From Brevundimonas sp. (GTDB taxonomy: Bacteria; Pseudomonadota; Alphaproteobacteria; Caulobacterales; Caulobacteraceae), in assembly GCF_003248455.1 (NCBI RefSeq), contig NZ_QFNM01000027.1:1-40982 (forward strand): a stretch of DNA of 40,982 nucleotides, in the 5' to 3' direction. The notes beneath the pieces were generated by a model. That model made no database searches. It was given only the letters and a program-made list of their open reading frames with translations, and was not told where the DNA came from. Both the position numbers and the translations under genes were made by a program. Shown here piece by piece: positions 23,376 to 31,732 of the stretch (position 1 is its first letter; every line of letters begins with the position of its first letter).

Positions 23376-25313
23376 GTGCCTGATCTCGACCTCTATCCCG
23401 TCCCCGCCGACTGGGCCGCCAAGGCCCATATGAACCGGGAGGCCTATGGGGCCGCGCGGATCGCCGCACGCGAGACCCCGGACGCCTTCTGGGCCGAACA
23501 GGCCAGGCGTCTGGACTGGATCACGCCCCCGACCAGGATCAAGGACGTCTCCTTCAAGAAGGAGGATTTCCGCATCCGCTGGTTCGAGGACGGCGTCCTG
23601 AACGTCTCGGCCAACTGCATCGACCGTCACCTGCCCCACAGGAAGGACGAGACGGCGATCATCTGGGAAGGCGACGACCCGGGCGACAGCCGCCGCATCA
23701 CCTATGGCGAGCTGCATGCCGAAGTCTGCCGCATGGCCAATGTGCTGAAGGCGCACGGGGCCAAGAAGGGCGACCGGATCACCCTGTATCTGCCCATGAT
23801 CCCCGAGGCCGCCTACGCCATGCTGGCCTGCGCGCGCATCGGGGCGGTGCATTCGGTGGTGTTCGGCGGCTTTTCGCCCGACAGCTTGTGCGGCCGGATC
23901 GAGGACTGCGGCTCCAACCTGATCATCACCGCCGACGAGGGCCTGCGCGGCGGCAAGCATGTGCCGCTGAAGGCCAATGTCGACGAGGCGCTGAAGAAGG
24001 TGAAGGTGGATGCCGTCCTGGTCGTACGCCGCACCGGCCGCGACGTGCCGATGACCGAGGGCCGCGACTTCGACTATGGTCTGGAGGCGGCCAAGGTCAG
24101 CGCGGACTGTCCGCCCGAGCCGATGAACGCCGAGGACCCGCTGTTCATCCTCTACACCTCCGGTTCGACCGGAAAGCCCAAGGGCGTGCTGCACACCACG
24201 GGCGGCTATCTGTTCTGGGCCGCCTGGACCCACGAGATCGTCTTCGACTATCGACCCGGCGAGGTGTTCTGGTGCACCGCCGACGTCGGCTGGGTCACGG
24301 GCCATTCCTATATGGTCTATGGGCCGCTGGCGAACGCGGCGACCAGCCTGATGTTCGAGGGCGTGCCCAACTATCCCGACGCCGGCCGGTTCTGGCAGGT
24401 GGTGGACAAGCACAAGGTGGAAATCTTCTACACCGCGCCGACGGCGCTGCGCGCCCTGATGCGCGAGGGGGACGGCCCCGTGAAGGCGGCCTCGCGCGCC
24501 TCGCTGCGCCTGCTGGGCACGGTGGGCGAGCCGATCAACCCCGAAGCCTGGCGCTGGTATCACGAGGTGGTCGGCGACGGCCGCTGCCCCATCGTGGATA
24601 CTTGGTGGCAGACCGAGACGGGCGGCCATCTGATCACGCCGCTGCCTGGCGCCACCGACCTGAAGCCCGGATCCGCGACCCTGCCCCTGCCGGGCGTCGA
24701 GCTTCAGATCGTGGACGCCGAGGGCCAGCCTCTGGAGGGCGCCGTGTCGGGCAATCTGTGCATCACCGACAGCTGGCCGGGCCAGATGCGGACCGTCTAT
24801 GGCGACGACCAGCGGTTTTTCGACACCTATTTCTCGACCTATCCGGGCCGCTACTTCACCGGCGACGGCTGCCGTCGGGACGAGGACGGCTATTACTGGA
24901 TCACCGGGAGGGTGGACGACGTCATCAACGTCTCGGGCCACCGCATGGGCACCGCCGAGATCGAAAGCGCCCTGGTGCTGCACGACATCGTCTCCGAAGC
25001 GGCGGTCGTCGGCTATCCCCACGACATCAAGGGCCAGGGCATCTACGCCTATGTCACCCTCAGGAAGGGCGTTGAGATCACCGAGGACCTGCGGCGCGAA
25101 CTGATCGCCCATGTGCGCCAGGAAATCGGCCCCATCGCCGCGCCCGACGTGATCCAGTGGGCGCCGGGCCTGCCCAAGACCCGCTCGGGCAAGATCATGC
25201 GCCGCATCCTGCGCAAGATCGCCGAAAACGAAATCGGCTCGCTGGGCGACACCTCGACCCTGGCCGATCCGTCGGTGGTGGACGATCTGGTCAGGAACCG
25301 GGCCGGAGCCTGA
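23376..25313 (+). CDS. acs: acetyl-CoA synthetase
   Basis: Acs activates acetate with ATP and CoA to acetyl-CoA through acetyl-AMP, the high-affinity scavenging route. The 645-residue protein has the usual length and features: P-loop YTSGSTGKPKG (260-270), the acetate-pocket region TADVGWVTGHSYMVYGPL, TWWQTETGG, the hinge-region YFTGDGCRRDEDGYYWITGRVDD, and the C-terminal GLPKTRSGKIMRRILRKIA. K606 in the last motif corresponds to the acetylation-controlled lysine. The start is GTG at 23376 with GGAG upstream. It follows the porin by 21 bases. Local control by the CrbS/CrbR-like pair is expected. A propionyl-CoA synthetase role is less likely given the tryptophan in VGWVTG and the locus. Confidence 0.96.
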   Translation: MPDLDLYPVPADWAAKAHMNREAYGAARIAARETPDAFWAEQARRLDWITPPTRIKDVSFKKEDFRIRWFEDGVLNVSANCIDRHLPHRKDETAIIWEGDDPGDSRRITYGELHAEVCRMANVLKAHGAKKGDRITLYLPMIPEAAYAMLACARIGAVHSVVFGGFSPDSLCGRIEDCGSNLIITADEGLRGGKHVPLKANVDEALKKVKVDAVLVVRRTGRDVPMTEGRDFDYGLEAAKVSADCPPEPMNAEDPLFILYTSGSTGKPKGVLHTTGGYLFWAAWTHEIVFDYRPGEVFWCTADVGWVTGHSYMVYGPLANAATSLMFEGVPNYPDAGRFWQVVDKHKVEIFYTAPTALRALMREGDGPVKAASRASLRLLGTVGEPINPEAWRWYHEVVGDGRCPIVDTWWQTETGGHLITPLPGATDLKPGSATLPLPGVELQIVDAEGQPLEGAVSGNLCITDSWPGQMRTVYGDDQRFFDTYFSTYPGRYFTGDGCRRDEDGYYWITGRVDDVINVSGHRMGTAEIESALVLHDIVSEAAVVGYPHDIKGQGIYAYVTLRKGVEITEDLRRELIAHVRQEIGPIAAPDVIQWAPGLPKTRSGKIMRRILRKIAENEIGSLGDTSTLADPSVVDDLVRNRAGA

Positions 25314-25332
25314 TCCCGAGCCGGGTTCCCAA

Positions 25333-25370
25333 GCGGCGGCGGCGCGCCCTATCGTGGGGTTCGCCGCCGC
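25333..25370 (+). terminator. possible hairpin terminator after acs
   Basis: GCGGCGGCG and CGCCGCCGC can form a 9-base-pair stem across a 20-base loop just after the acs stop. There is no T-run after it, so its terminator role is weak; the repeats also allow register shifts. Confidence 0.35.
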
Positions 25371-25385
25371 AGTCTTGAGTCCTCC

Positions 25386-26390
25386 ATGCTTCGTTTTTTG
25401 AGCCGCCTGCCGATCGACCGCTATCTTCTGGCCCTGGTCGGCATGGTGGCGCTGGCGGCGATCCTGCCGGCGCGCGGACAGGCGGCCGAAGTGATGGAGG
25501 GGGTGGTCACGGCGGCCATCGCCCTGCTGTTCTTCCTGTATGGCGCGCGGATGTCGCCGGCGGCCGTCGGTGCGGGCCTGATGCACTGGCGACTCCAGGG
25601 CGCGGTCCTGCTCAGCACTTTCGTCCTGTTTCCGCTATTGGGGCTGGGCCTGGTCTTCCTGATGCGCGGATCGCTGCAGCCGGACCTGCTGACCGGAATG
25701 CTGTATCTATGCCTGCTGCCGTCCACGGTGCAGTCGTCCATCGCCTTCACCTCCATCGCCGGCGGCAATGTGGCGGGCGCCCTGACCAGCGCCAGCCTGT
25801 CGAACCTTTTGGGCGTGATCGTCACGCCGCTTTTGGTCGGCCTGATGATCGGGGGCGCAGGGGGCGGGATTCATCTGCAATCCATCCTGGACATCGGCCT
25901 GCAGATCCTGGCGCCCTTCGCCGTGGGACAGATGTGCCGTCCGCTGCTCAAGGATTGGCTGGGCCGCCGCGCCAGGCTGACCGGCCTGGTGGATCGCGGC
26001 TCGATCCTGCTGATCGTCTATGCGGCCTTCAGCGAGGGCGTGGTCGCCGGCGTCTGGTCCCAAGTCGCGCCGGCCGACCTGGGCAAGGTGATCGGGCTGA
26101 ACATCGCCCTTCTGGCCGTGGTGCTGAGCCTGACGCTGGCGGCCGGGCGGCTGTTGCGATTCGAAAAACCGGACCGGATCGTCGTCCTGTTCTGCGGTTC
26201 CAAGAAAAGCATGGCGACCGGCATACCGATGGCCGGCATCCTGTTCGCCGGTCACGCCGTGCCGCTGATCGTCCTGCCGATCATGCTGTTCCACCAGATT
26301 CAGCTGTTCGCCTGCACTCTGATCGCCCAGCGCTATGCGCGCGAGAACGCTGCGGCGGCCACGCCGGCCTTGAGCCCGGATCGGCCATGA
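25386..26390 (+). CDS. SBF-like (bile acid:Na+ symporter superfamily) transporter
   Basis: This 334-residue inner-membrane protein has about nine or ten membrane helices. Family features are ALLFFLYGARMSPAAV near the N-terminus, the crossover-type region LLPSTVQSSIAFTSIAGGNVAGAL, and FCGSKKSMATGIPMAGILF near the C-terminus. These match the SBF-like (YfeH/PF13593-type) branch rather than ArsB or true bile-acid symporters. The natural substrate of this branch is poorly known; organic anions are likely. It lies 72 bases after acs with a possible hairpin between, so membership in the acetate operon is uncertain. No good ribosome-binding site is visible before the ATG. Confidence 0.85.
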   Translation: MLRFLSRLPIDRYLLALVGMVALAAILPARGQAAEVMEGVVTAAIALLFFLYGARMSPAAVGAGLMHWRLQGAVLLSTFVLFPLLGLGLVFLMRGSLQPDLLTGMLYLCLLPSTVQSSIAFTSIAGGNVAGALTSASLSNLLGVIVTPLLVGLMIGGAGGGIHLQSILDIGLQILAPFAVGQMCRPLLKDWLGRRARLTGLVDRGSILLIVYAAFSEGVVAGVWSQVAPADLGKVIGLNIALLAVVLSLTLAAGRLLRFEKPDRIVVLFCGSKKSMATGIPMAGILFAGHAVPLIVLPIMLFHQIQLFACTLIAQRYARENAAAATPALSPDRP

Positions 26391-26412
26391 GCTAGACCCC
26401 GTCCAGGCCATC

Positions 26413-26486
26413 GCGGGCATGATGTAGTGGTAGCCTGAAAGCTTCCCAAGCTTTTCGTGCGGGTTCGATTCCCGCTGCCCGCTCCA
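26413..26486 (+). tRNA. tRNA-Gly (anticodon CCC)
   Basis: A 74-base cloverleaf with encoded CCA. The acceptor stem GCGGGCA pairs fully with TGCCCGC. The anticodon stem AAAGC/GCTTT holds the loop TTCCCAA with anticodon CCC at 26445-26447. The T-arm GCGGG-TTCGATT-CCCGC is perfect. The D-arm is weak: the D-loop AGTGGTA is present, but the stem has a mismatch in any register. It decodes GGG. It lies 22 bases after the SBF-like gene and is convergent with cysNC. Confidence 0.93.
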
Positions 26487-26601
26487 GGTCCGGTGAGGCG
26501 GGGCGATCCGGCGGACAGGCCCCGTTGGATCGGAAGGGACATCGGTCCGAAGCCCGCCGCAAACAGCCAAGGTTCCCGCGCGAAGACTGCGACGGCCTGC
26601 G

Positions 26602-28527
26602 TCAGATGCTGAAGTCCTCGTTCCAGAAACGGCCGTTCAGCCAGGCGACGATCCGCTCGGCCGCCTGTTCCGCCGACATGGTGGTGGTGTCGACCACGAT
26701 CTCGGGGCTTTCCGGCGGCTCGTAGGGGCTGTCGACGCCGGTGAAATTCTTCAGTTCGCCGGCGCGGGCCTTCCTATACAGCCCCTTGACGTCGCGGGCC
26801 TCGGCGACCGCCAGAGGGGTGTCGACGTGGACCTCGACGAACTCGCCCTCGTCCAACAGGTCGCGGGCCATCCGGCGTTCGGCGCGGAAGGGCGAGATGA
26901 AGCTGACCAGGACGATCAGGCCGGCGTCGACCATCAGTTTCGACACCTCGGCCACGCGGCGGATGTTCTCGACCCGGTCCTCTTCCGTAAAGCCCAGGTC
27001 GCGGTTCAGGCCGTGGCGGACATTGTCGCCGTCCAGCAGATAGGTGTGGCGGCCGTCGGCGTGCAGGCGCTTCTCGACCAGGTCGGCGATGGTCGACTTG
27101 CCGGCGCCGGACAGGCCCGTCAGCCAGACGACCCGCCCGCGCTGGTTCTTGATCGCGGCGCGCGCGGCCTTGTCCACCGACAGGGCCTGCCAGTGGATGT
27201 TGTGGGCGCGGCGCAGGGCGAAGTTCAGCAGGCCCGCGCCCACCGTCCGGTTCGAGATCCGGTCGATCAGGATGAAGCCGCCCAGATCCTTGTTCTGACT
27301 GTATGGGGCGAAGGCGACGGGGACGTCCAGCGACAGGTTGCAGACCCCGATCTCGTTCAGCTCCAATCGCTTGGCCGGCTGCTGTTCCAGGGTGTTGACG
27401 TTCACCTTGTGCTTGGGCTCGGTGATGGTCGCCCCGACCAGCTTCGCCCCCAGTTTCAGCAGATAGGGCCGGCCGGGCAGCAGGGGCTCGTCGTCCATCC
27501 AGACCATCGTCGCCTCGAACTGGTCGGCCGCTTCGGGCGGGGCGTCGGCCGAGGCCAGGACATCGCCGCGCGAGACGTCGATCTCGTCGGCCAGGGTCAG
27601 GGTGATCGACTGGCCGGCGACGGCCTGGGCCAGGTCGCCGTCGGCGGTGACGATGCGGGCCACCGTCGAGGTCTTTCCGGACGGCAGGACGCGCACCGGA
27701 TCGCCCGGCCGCACGGTTCCGGCGGAGATCTGGCCGGCAAAGCCGCGGAAGTCGAGATCGGGCCGGTTGACCCATTGCACCGGCAGGCGGAACGGGTCGG
27801 CCTGGAGATCGTCGCCGACCTCCAGCGTTTCCAGCAGGCCCATCAGCGACGGGCCGGCGTACCAGGGCGAGCGGGGGCTGGCCTCGGTGATGTTGTCGCC
27901 GCGCAGGGCCGACAGGGGGATGGCGTCGAACCGCGCCAGGCCGATCTGGCCGGCGAAGGCGCGAAAATCGGCGACGATGACGTCGAACGCCGCCTGCGAC
28001 CAGCCCATCAGGTCCATCTTGTTGACCGCCAGGATCACGTGGCGGATGCCCAGCAGGCTGACCAGATAGGCGTGCCGCCGCGTCTGGGGCAGCACGCCGC
28101 GCCGGGCGTCGATCAGGATGACGGCGGCGTCGGCGGTCGAGGCGCCCGTCACCATGTTGCGGGTGTACTGCTCGTGCCCCGGCGTGTCGGCGACGATGAA
28201 TTTGCGCCGGTCGGTCGAGAAGAAGCGATAGGCCACGTCGATGGTGATGCCCTGTTCCCGCTCGGCGGCCAGGCCGTCGACCAGCAGGGCGAAGTCGATG
28301 TCGCCGCCCTGGGTGCCGACGCGGCGGCTGTCCGCCTCCAGCGCCGCCATCTGATCCTCGAAGATCATCTTGGAATCGTAGAGCAGCCGGCCGATCAGGG
28401 TCGACTTGCCGTCGTCCACGCTGCCGCAGGTGATGAAGCGCAGCAGGCTCTTGCGCCGGTGAGCGTCCAGATAGGCGTCGATGTCGCGGGCGATCAGGTC
28501 GGAAGCTTCGTAGGTCGGGGCAGACAT
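26602..28527 (-). CDS. cysNC: bifunctional sulfate adenylyltransferase GTPase subunit / APS kinase
   Basis: This 641-residue fusion performs two steps of sulfate activation. The CysN part (about 1-440) is an EF-Tu-like GTPase driving APS formation by CysD: P-loop GSVDDGKST (35-43), DTPGHEQ (114-120) and NKMD (169-172). The CysC part (about 450-641) phosphorylates APS to PAPS: P-loop GLSGAGKST (471-479), DGDNVRHGLNRDLGF, and FISPFR carrying the family serine. The start at 28527 gives MSAPTYEAS, overlapping the cysD stop by one base (TAATG), so translation is coupled. No reductase or sulfotransferase gene is adjacent. CysQ, which removes the later by-product PAP, is encoded at 6765-7607. Confidence 0.96.
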   Translation of the reverse strand: MSAPTYEASDLIARDIDAYLDAHRRKSLLRFITCGSVDDGKSTLIGRLLYDSKMIFEDQMAALEADSRRVGTQGGDIDFALLVDGLAAEREQGITIDVAYRFFSTDRRKFIVADTPGHEQYTRNMVTGASTADAAVILIDARRGVLPQTRRHAYLVSLLGIRHVILAVNKMDLMGWSQAAFDVIVADFRAFAGQIGLARFDAIPLSALRGDNITEASPRSPWYAGPSLMGLLETLEVGDDLQADPFRLPVQWVNRPDLDFRGFAGQISAGTVRPGDPVRVLPSGKTSTVARIVTADGDLAQAVAGQSITLTLADEIDVSRGDVLASADAPPEAADQFEATMVWMDDEPLLPGRPYLLKLGAKLVGATITEPKHKVNVNTLEQQPAKRLELNEIGVCNLSLDVPVAFAPYSQNKDLGGFILIDRISNRTVGAGLLNFALRRAHNIHWQALSVDKAARAAIKNQRGRVVWLTGLSGAGKSTIADLVEKRLHADGRHTYLLDGDNVRHGLNRDLGFTEEDRVENIRRVAEVSKLMVDAGLIVLVSFISPFRAERRMARDLLDEGEFVEVHVDTPLAVAEARDVKGLYRKARAGELKNFTGVDSPYEPPESPEIVVDTTTMSAEQAAERIVAWLNGRFWNEDFSI

Positions 28528-29474
28528 TAGAAATAACCGTCCTGCTTCTTCCTCTCCATCGAGGCGGACTGGTCGTGGTCGATCACCCGGCCCTGGCGCT
28601 CGGAGGTGGTGGTCAACAGCATTTCCTGGATCACTTCGGGCAGGGTCGAAGCCGTGCTCTCGACCGCCCCGGTCAGGGGGTAGCAGCCCAGGGTGCGGAA
28701 GCGGACGGACTTCATCTGGGGCGTCTCGCCGGGACGCAGCCGGAACCGCTCGTCGTCCACCATGATCAGGGCGCCGTCGCGTTCGACCACGGGGCGCTTG
28801 GCGGCCAGATAGAGCGGCACGATGGGGATGTTCTCCAAATGGATGTATTGCCAGACGTCCAACTCGGTCCAGTTGGAGATGGGGAAGACGCGGATGCTCT
28901 CGTCCGGTCGCTTGCGGGTGTTGTAGAGCCGCCAGAGCTCGGGGCGCTGGTTCTTCGGGTCCCAGCGATGCTGGGCGGTGCGGAAGGAGAATATCCGCTC
29001 CTTCGCCCGCGACTTCTCCTCGTCGCGCCGGGCGCCGCCGAAGGCCGCGTCGAAGCCGTGCAGGGACAGGGCCTGTTTCAGCCCCTCGGTCTTCCACAGG
29101 TCGGTATGCAGGGCCGAGCCGTGGTCGAACGGGTTGATCCCACGCGCCACGGCCTCGGGGTTCCGATGCACCAGAAGTTCGACGCCCAGATCGGCCGCCG
29201 CCCGTTCGCGCATCGCGTACATGGCGCGGAACTTCCACGTCGTATCGACGTGCAGCAGCGGGAAGGGCGGCCGGGACGGATAGAAGGCCTTCCTGGCCAG
29301 ATGCACCATCACGGCCGAATCCTTGCCGACCGAATACAGCATGACCGGGCGCTCGGCCTCGGCCGCCACCTCGCGCAGGATGTGGATGCTTTCGGCCTCC
29401 AGCCGCTGAAGATGCGTCAGGCGCGTGGGGGCGGGCAGGGCGATGCGGTTTCTGGTCAGGGTGGCGGTCGTCAC
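28527..29474 (-). CDS. cysD: sulfate adenylyltransferase subunit CysD
   Basis: CysD is the catalytic PP-loop subunit that joins sulfate and ATP to form APS, driven by GTP hydrolysis in CysN. The 315-residue protein has the N-terminal LTHLQRLEAESIHILREVA, the PP-loop SVGKDSAVM (48-56), and the family motifs DTTWKFRAMYAMRE, GGARRDEEKSRAKERIFSFR and FPISNWTELDVW. The C-terminal QDGYF is typical. The GTG at 29474 is chosen because GGAGA lies seven to eight bases upstream and the length then fits the family; an upstream TTG at 29510 is less likely. It is the first gene of cysD-cysNC. Confidence 0.95.
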   Translation of the reverse strand: MTTATLTRNRIALPAPTRLTHLQRLEAESIHILREVAAEAERPVMLYSVGKDSAVMVHLARKAFYPSRPPFPLLHVDTTWKFRAMYAMRERAAADLGVELLVHRNPEAVARGINPFDHGSALHTDLWKTEGLKQALSLHGFDAAFGGARRDEEKSRAKERIFSFRTAQHRWDPKNQRPELWRLYNTRKRPDESIRVFPISNWTELDVWQYIHLENIPIVPLYLAAKRPVVERDGALIMVDDERFRLRPGETPQMKSVRFRTLGCYPLTGAVESTASTLPEVIQEMLLTTTSERQGRVIDHDQSASMERKKQDGYF

Positions 29475-29818
29475 CGGGCGTCTCCGTCGAACGCCATCTG
29501 ACAACGCCAAGGCGCCGCACGGGACAAGCGATGGATACTGTCGCCGGCTGTGAGAATTTCAGCCGTCGCGCCCGAACCGCTAGCGGAACATCCGCGCATT
29601 TTCGCTGGGCGGAGACAGGGGGAGCGCGCCTCGCCGCATCGGGCATCGACCAATTGCGGCGATAAAAAGCACGGCGCGCCTCTGGATTTCCCCGGCGTCA
29701 ACCGCACAAATGGATCACGGCTGGCGGCAATCGGCTGGGTTCGCAGCGCCCTTGCGGACCGGGCTGTTGACCGCACGCCCCGCCATCGTCCATCACCGGA
29801 TAGGGCGGATAACGAATA
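29475..29818. other. divergent intergenic region between cysD and the acyl-CoA synthetase gene
   Basis: This 344-base stretch must hold promoters in both directions. I find no convincing -35/-10 pair, tRNA, riboswitch fold or strong hairpin. A short open frame on the plus strand (29550-29819) has arginine-rich composition and no recognisable protein. TCGACCAATTG (29647-29657) shares only the first eight bases of the porin/MFS palindromic element. Confidence 0.5.
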
Positions 29819-31636
29819 ATGGGAGTTGCGGCGCGTATGGGGTTTGTAGCGAATATCCGTCGGGATGTCCGGTTCGCGCGCGGCCTGTTCCGCCTGCTCA
29901 AGCGCATCAAGCCGATCCAGCTGGATAGCGATGTCCTGGTTTGCGACGACTTCGAGGAGGCGGTCGACAAATTCCCCGACAACATCGCCATCGACGACGG
30001 TCAGCGCACCCTGACCTATCGCGACCTGGACGCCATGGCCAACCGCTTCGGCCACTGGGCCAAGAACCGGGGCCTGCGCCGCAGCGACACCATCGCCCTG
30101 ATGATGACGAACCGGATCGAATATCTGGCGGCCTGGATCGGCTTTTCCAAGGTCGGCATCGCCACGGCCCTGATCAACACCAATCTGAACGGCCAGGGCC
30201 TGGCGCACTGTCTGGCCATCTCCAACGCCTTCAACGTCGTCGCCGACGAGGATTGCTGGCGCCAGATCGAGGAGGCGCGGCCTATGGTCGACCACAACCT
30301 GGCCCTCTGGGTGCTGGGATTGCCGGACGATCTGGAGACCAGCGACCGGCGCGGTTTGGACAAGCCGGTGCGTGGCGGCTCCTCGGTGCGCCCGTCCAAG
30401 ACGGCGCGCGAGGGCATGACCAACCGGGATACGGCGCTCTATATCTACACCTCCGGCACGACGGGCCTGCCCAAGGCCGCGCGCATCCCCCATTCGCGCG
30501 CCCGCACCTATATGCGCGCCTTCGCCGGGGCCACGCGCTCGACGCCCGAGGATCGGATCTTCAACGTCCTGCCGCTCTACCACTCGACCGGCGGCCTGGT
30601 CGGCGTGGGGGCGGCCCTGCTGAACGGGGCGCGGCTGGTCATCCGCAAGAAATTCTCGGCCACCAGCTTCTGGCCCGACGTGCGGTCGTCGGGGGCCACC
30701 ATGTTCGTCTATATCGGCGAACTTTGCCGGTATCTGGTGAACAGCCCCTCGGTCGAGGACGAGACCAAGCACAAGCTGCGGCTGGCCTTCGGCAACGGCC
30801 TGCGCGCCGACGTCTGGCCCGATTTCCAGTCTCGATTCCGTATCCCCGAAATTCTGGAATTCTACGGCTCGACCGAAGGCAACGTCTCCCTGTTCAACTT
30901 CGACGGCAAGCAGGGCGCCATCGGCCGGGTGCCCAGCTATCTGAAGAAGCAGATCAACATTCGCCTGGTTCAGTTCGACCTCGAGACCGAACAGCCCATT
31001 CGCGGCCCTGACGGCCTCTGCCGTCTGGCGCGCATCGGCGAGGTGGGCGAGGCCATCGGCGAGATCGGCAACGACATCCGCCACGACTTCTCGGGCTATG
31101 CCGACAAGGCCGCGTCCCAGAAGAAAATCCTGACCGACGTCTTCAAGAAGGGCGACCGCTGGTTCCGCACCGGCGACCTGATGAAACAGGACGCCGAGGG
31201 CTATTTCTACTTCGTGGACCGGATGGGCGACACCTTCCGCTGGAAGGGCGAGAACGTCTCGACCTCCGAGGTGGAACAGGTGCTGATGGATGCGCCGGGC
31301 GTGACCGAGGCCATCGTCTATGGCGTGCCGGTTCCGGCCCAGGACGGCAAGGCGGGGATGGCCGCCCTGGTGGTCGAGGGCAAGTTCGACGCCCAGGCCT
31401 TCTCCGACCATGTCGAGGCCAAGCTGCCCGCCTACGCCCAGCCCGTCTTCCTGCGGTTGATCAAGGCGGCGGAAACGACCGGCACCTTCAAATACCGAAA
31501 GGCCGATCTGGTCGCCGACGGCTTCGATCCCGAAAAGACCGGAGCGGCGCTTTATGTGCGTGGCGGCAAGTCCGGCTATCAGAAGCTGACGGCGGCGGCG
31601 CGCACGGCGATCCTGAAGGGCGAGGGGCGTCTCTGA
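29819..31636 (+). CDS. long-chain acyl-CoA synthetase, FATP type
   Basis: This 605-residue adenylate-forming enzyme activates long- or very-long-chain fatty acids to acyl-CoA and may couple uptake with activation. Motifs are the P-loop YTSGTTGLPKAARI (211-222), LPLYHSTGGLVGVG, the FATP-type EFYGSTEGNVSLFNFDGK, and RTGDLMKQDAEGYFYFVDRMGD with GENVSTSEVEQ. These place it with the FATP/very-long-chain group rather than classical FadD. The start may be 29819 or the ATG at 29837; both have weak upstream purine-rich sequence. It stands alone on its strand, divergent from cysD. Complete, with no missing motif. Confidence 0.92.
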   Translation: MGVAARMGFVANIRRDVRFARGLFRLLKRIKPIQLDSDVLVCDDFEEAVDKFPDNIAIDDGQRTLTYRDLDAMANRFGHWAKNRGLRRSDTIALMMTNRIEYLAAWIGFSKVGIATALINTNLNGQGLAHCLAISNAFNVVADEDCWRQIEEARPMVDHNLALWVLGLPDDLETSDRRGLDKPVRGGSSVRPSKTAREGMTNRDTALYIYTSGTTGLPKAARIPHSRARTYMRAFAGATRSTPEDRIFNVLPLYHSTGGLVGVGAALLNGARLVIRKKFSATSFWPDVRSSGATMFVYIGELCRYLVNSPSVEDETKHKLRLAFGNGLRADVWPDFQSRFRIPEILEFYGSTEGNVSLFNFDGKQGAIGRVPSYLKKQINIRLVQFDLETEQPIRGPDGLCRLARIGEVGEAIGEIGNDIRHDFSGYADKAASQKKILTDVFKKGDRWFRTGDLMKQDAEGYFYFVDRMGDTFRWKGENVSTSEVEQVLMDAPGVTEAIVYGVPVPAQDGKAGMAALVVEGKFDAQAFSDHVEAKLPAYAQPVFLRLIKAAETTGTFKYRKADLVADGFDPEKTGAALYVRGGKSGYQKLTAAARTAILKGEGRL

Positions 31637-31732
31637 TCACTGGTTTTCGGTCGCCCGAAGCTGTTCGCGAAACGCGGTCTTAATGATTAATGGGGATGAT
31701 CCCGACCTCTCGCGTCAGGATCGTCCGCCCCA

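Noticed and set aside
21996..25586. A very long open frame (about 1200 codons) on the minus strand, opposite the porin and acs genes
   Set aside because: It is the antisense shadow of G+C-rich codon bias; its sequence is rich in Gly/Arg/Asp/His with no domain, whereas the plus-strand genes are textbook families.
26413..26486. The tRNA-Gly gene as an integration site for a mobile element
   Set aside because: No integrase, direct repeat of the tRNA 3' end, or atypical DNA was found next to it.
28528..29646. Extension of the cysNC frame across the cysD region, giving an apparent 1014-residue protein
   Set aside because: The extension is arginine- and proline-rich noise in another frame of cysD; the TAATG overlap at 28525-28529 and the MSAPTYEA start define cysNC.
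29550..29819. A possible 89-codon gene between cysD and the acyl-CoA synthetase
   Set aside because: No ribosome-binding site, signal peptide or recognisable composition, and it ends inside the next start region.
31679..31695. TTAATGATTAATGG upstream of motA as a CtrA site
   Set aside because: The two TTAA half-sites are only three bases apart, not seven.
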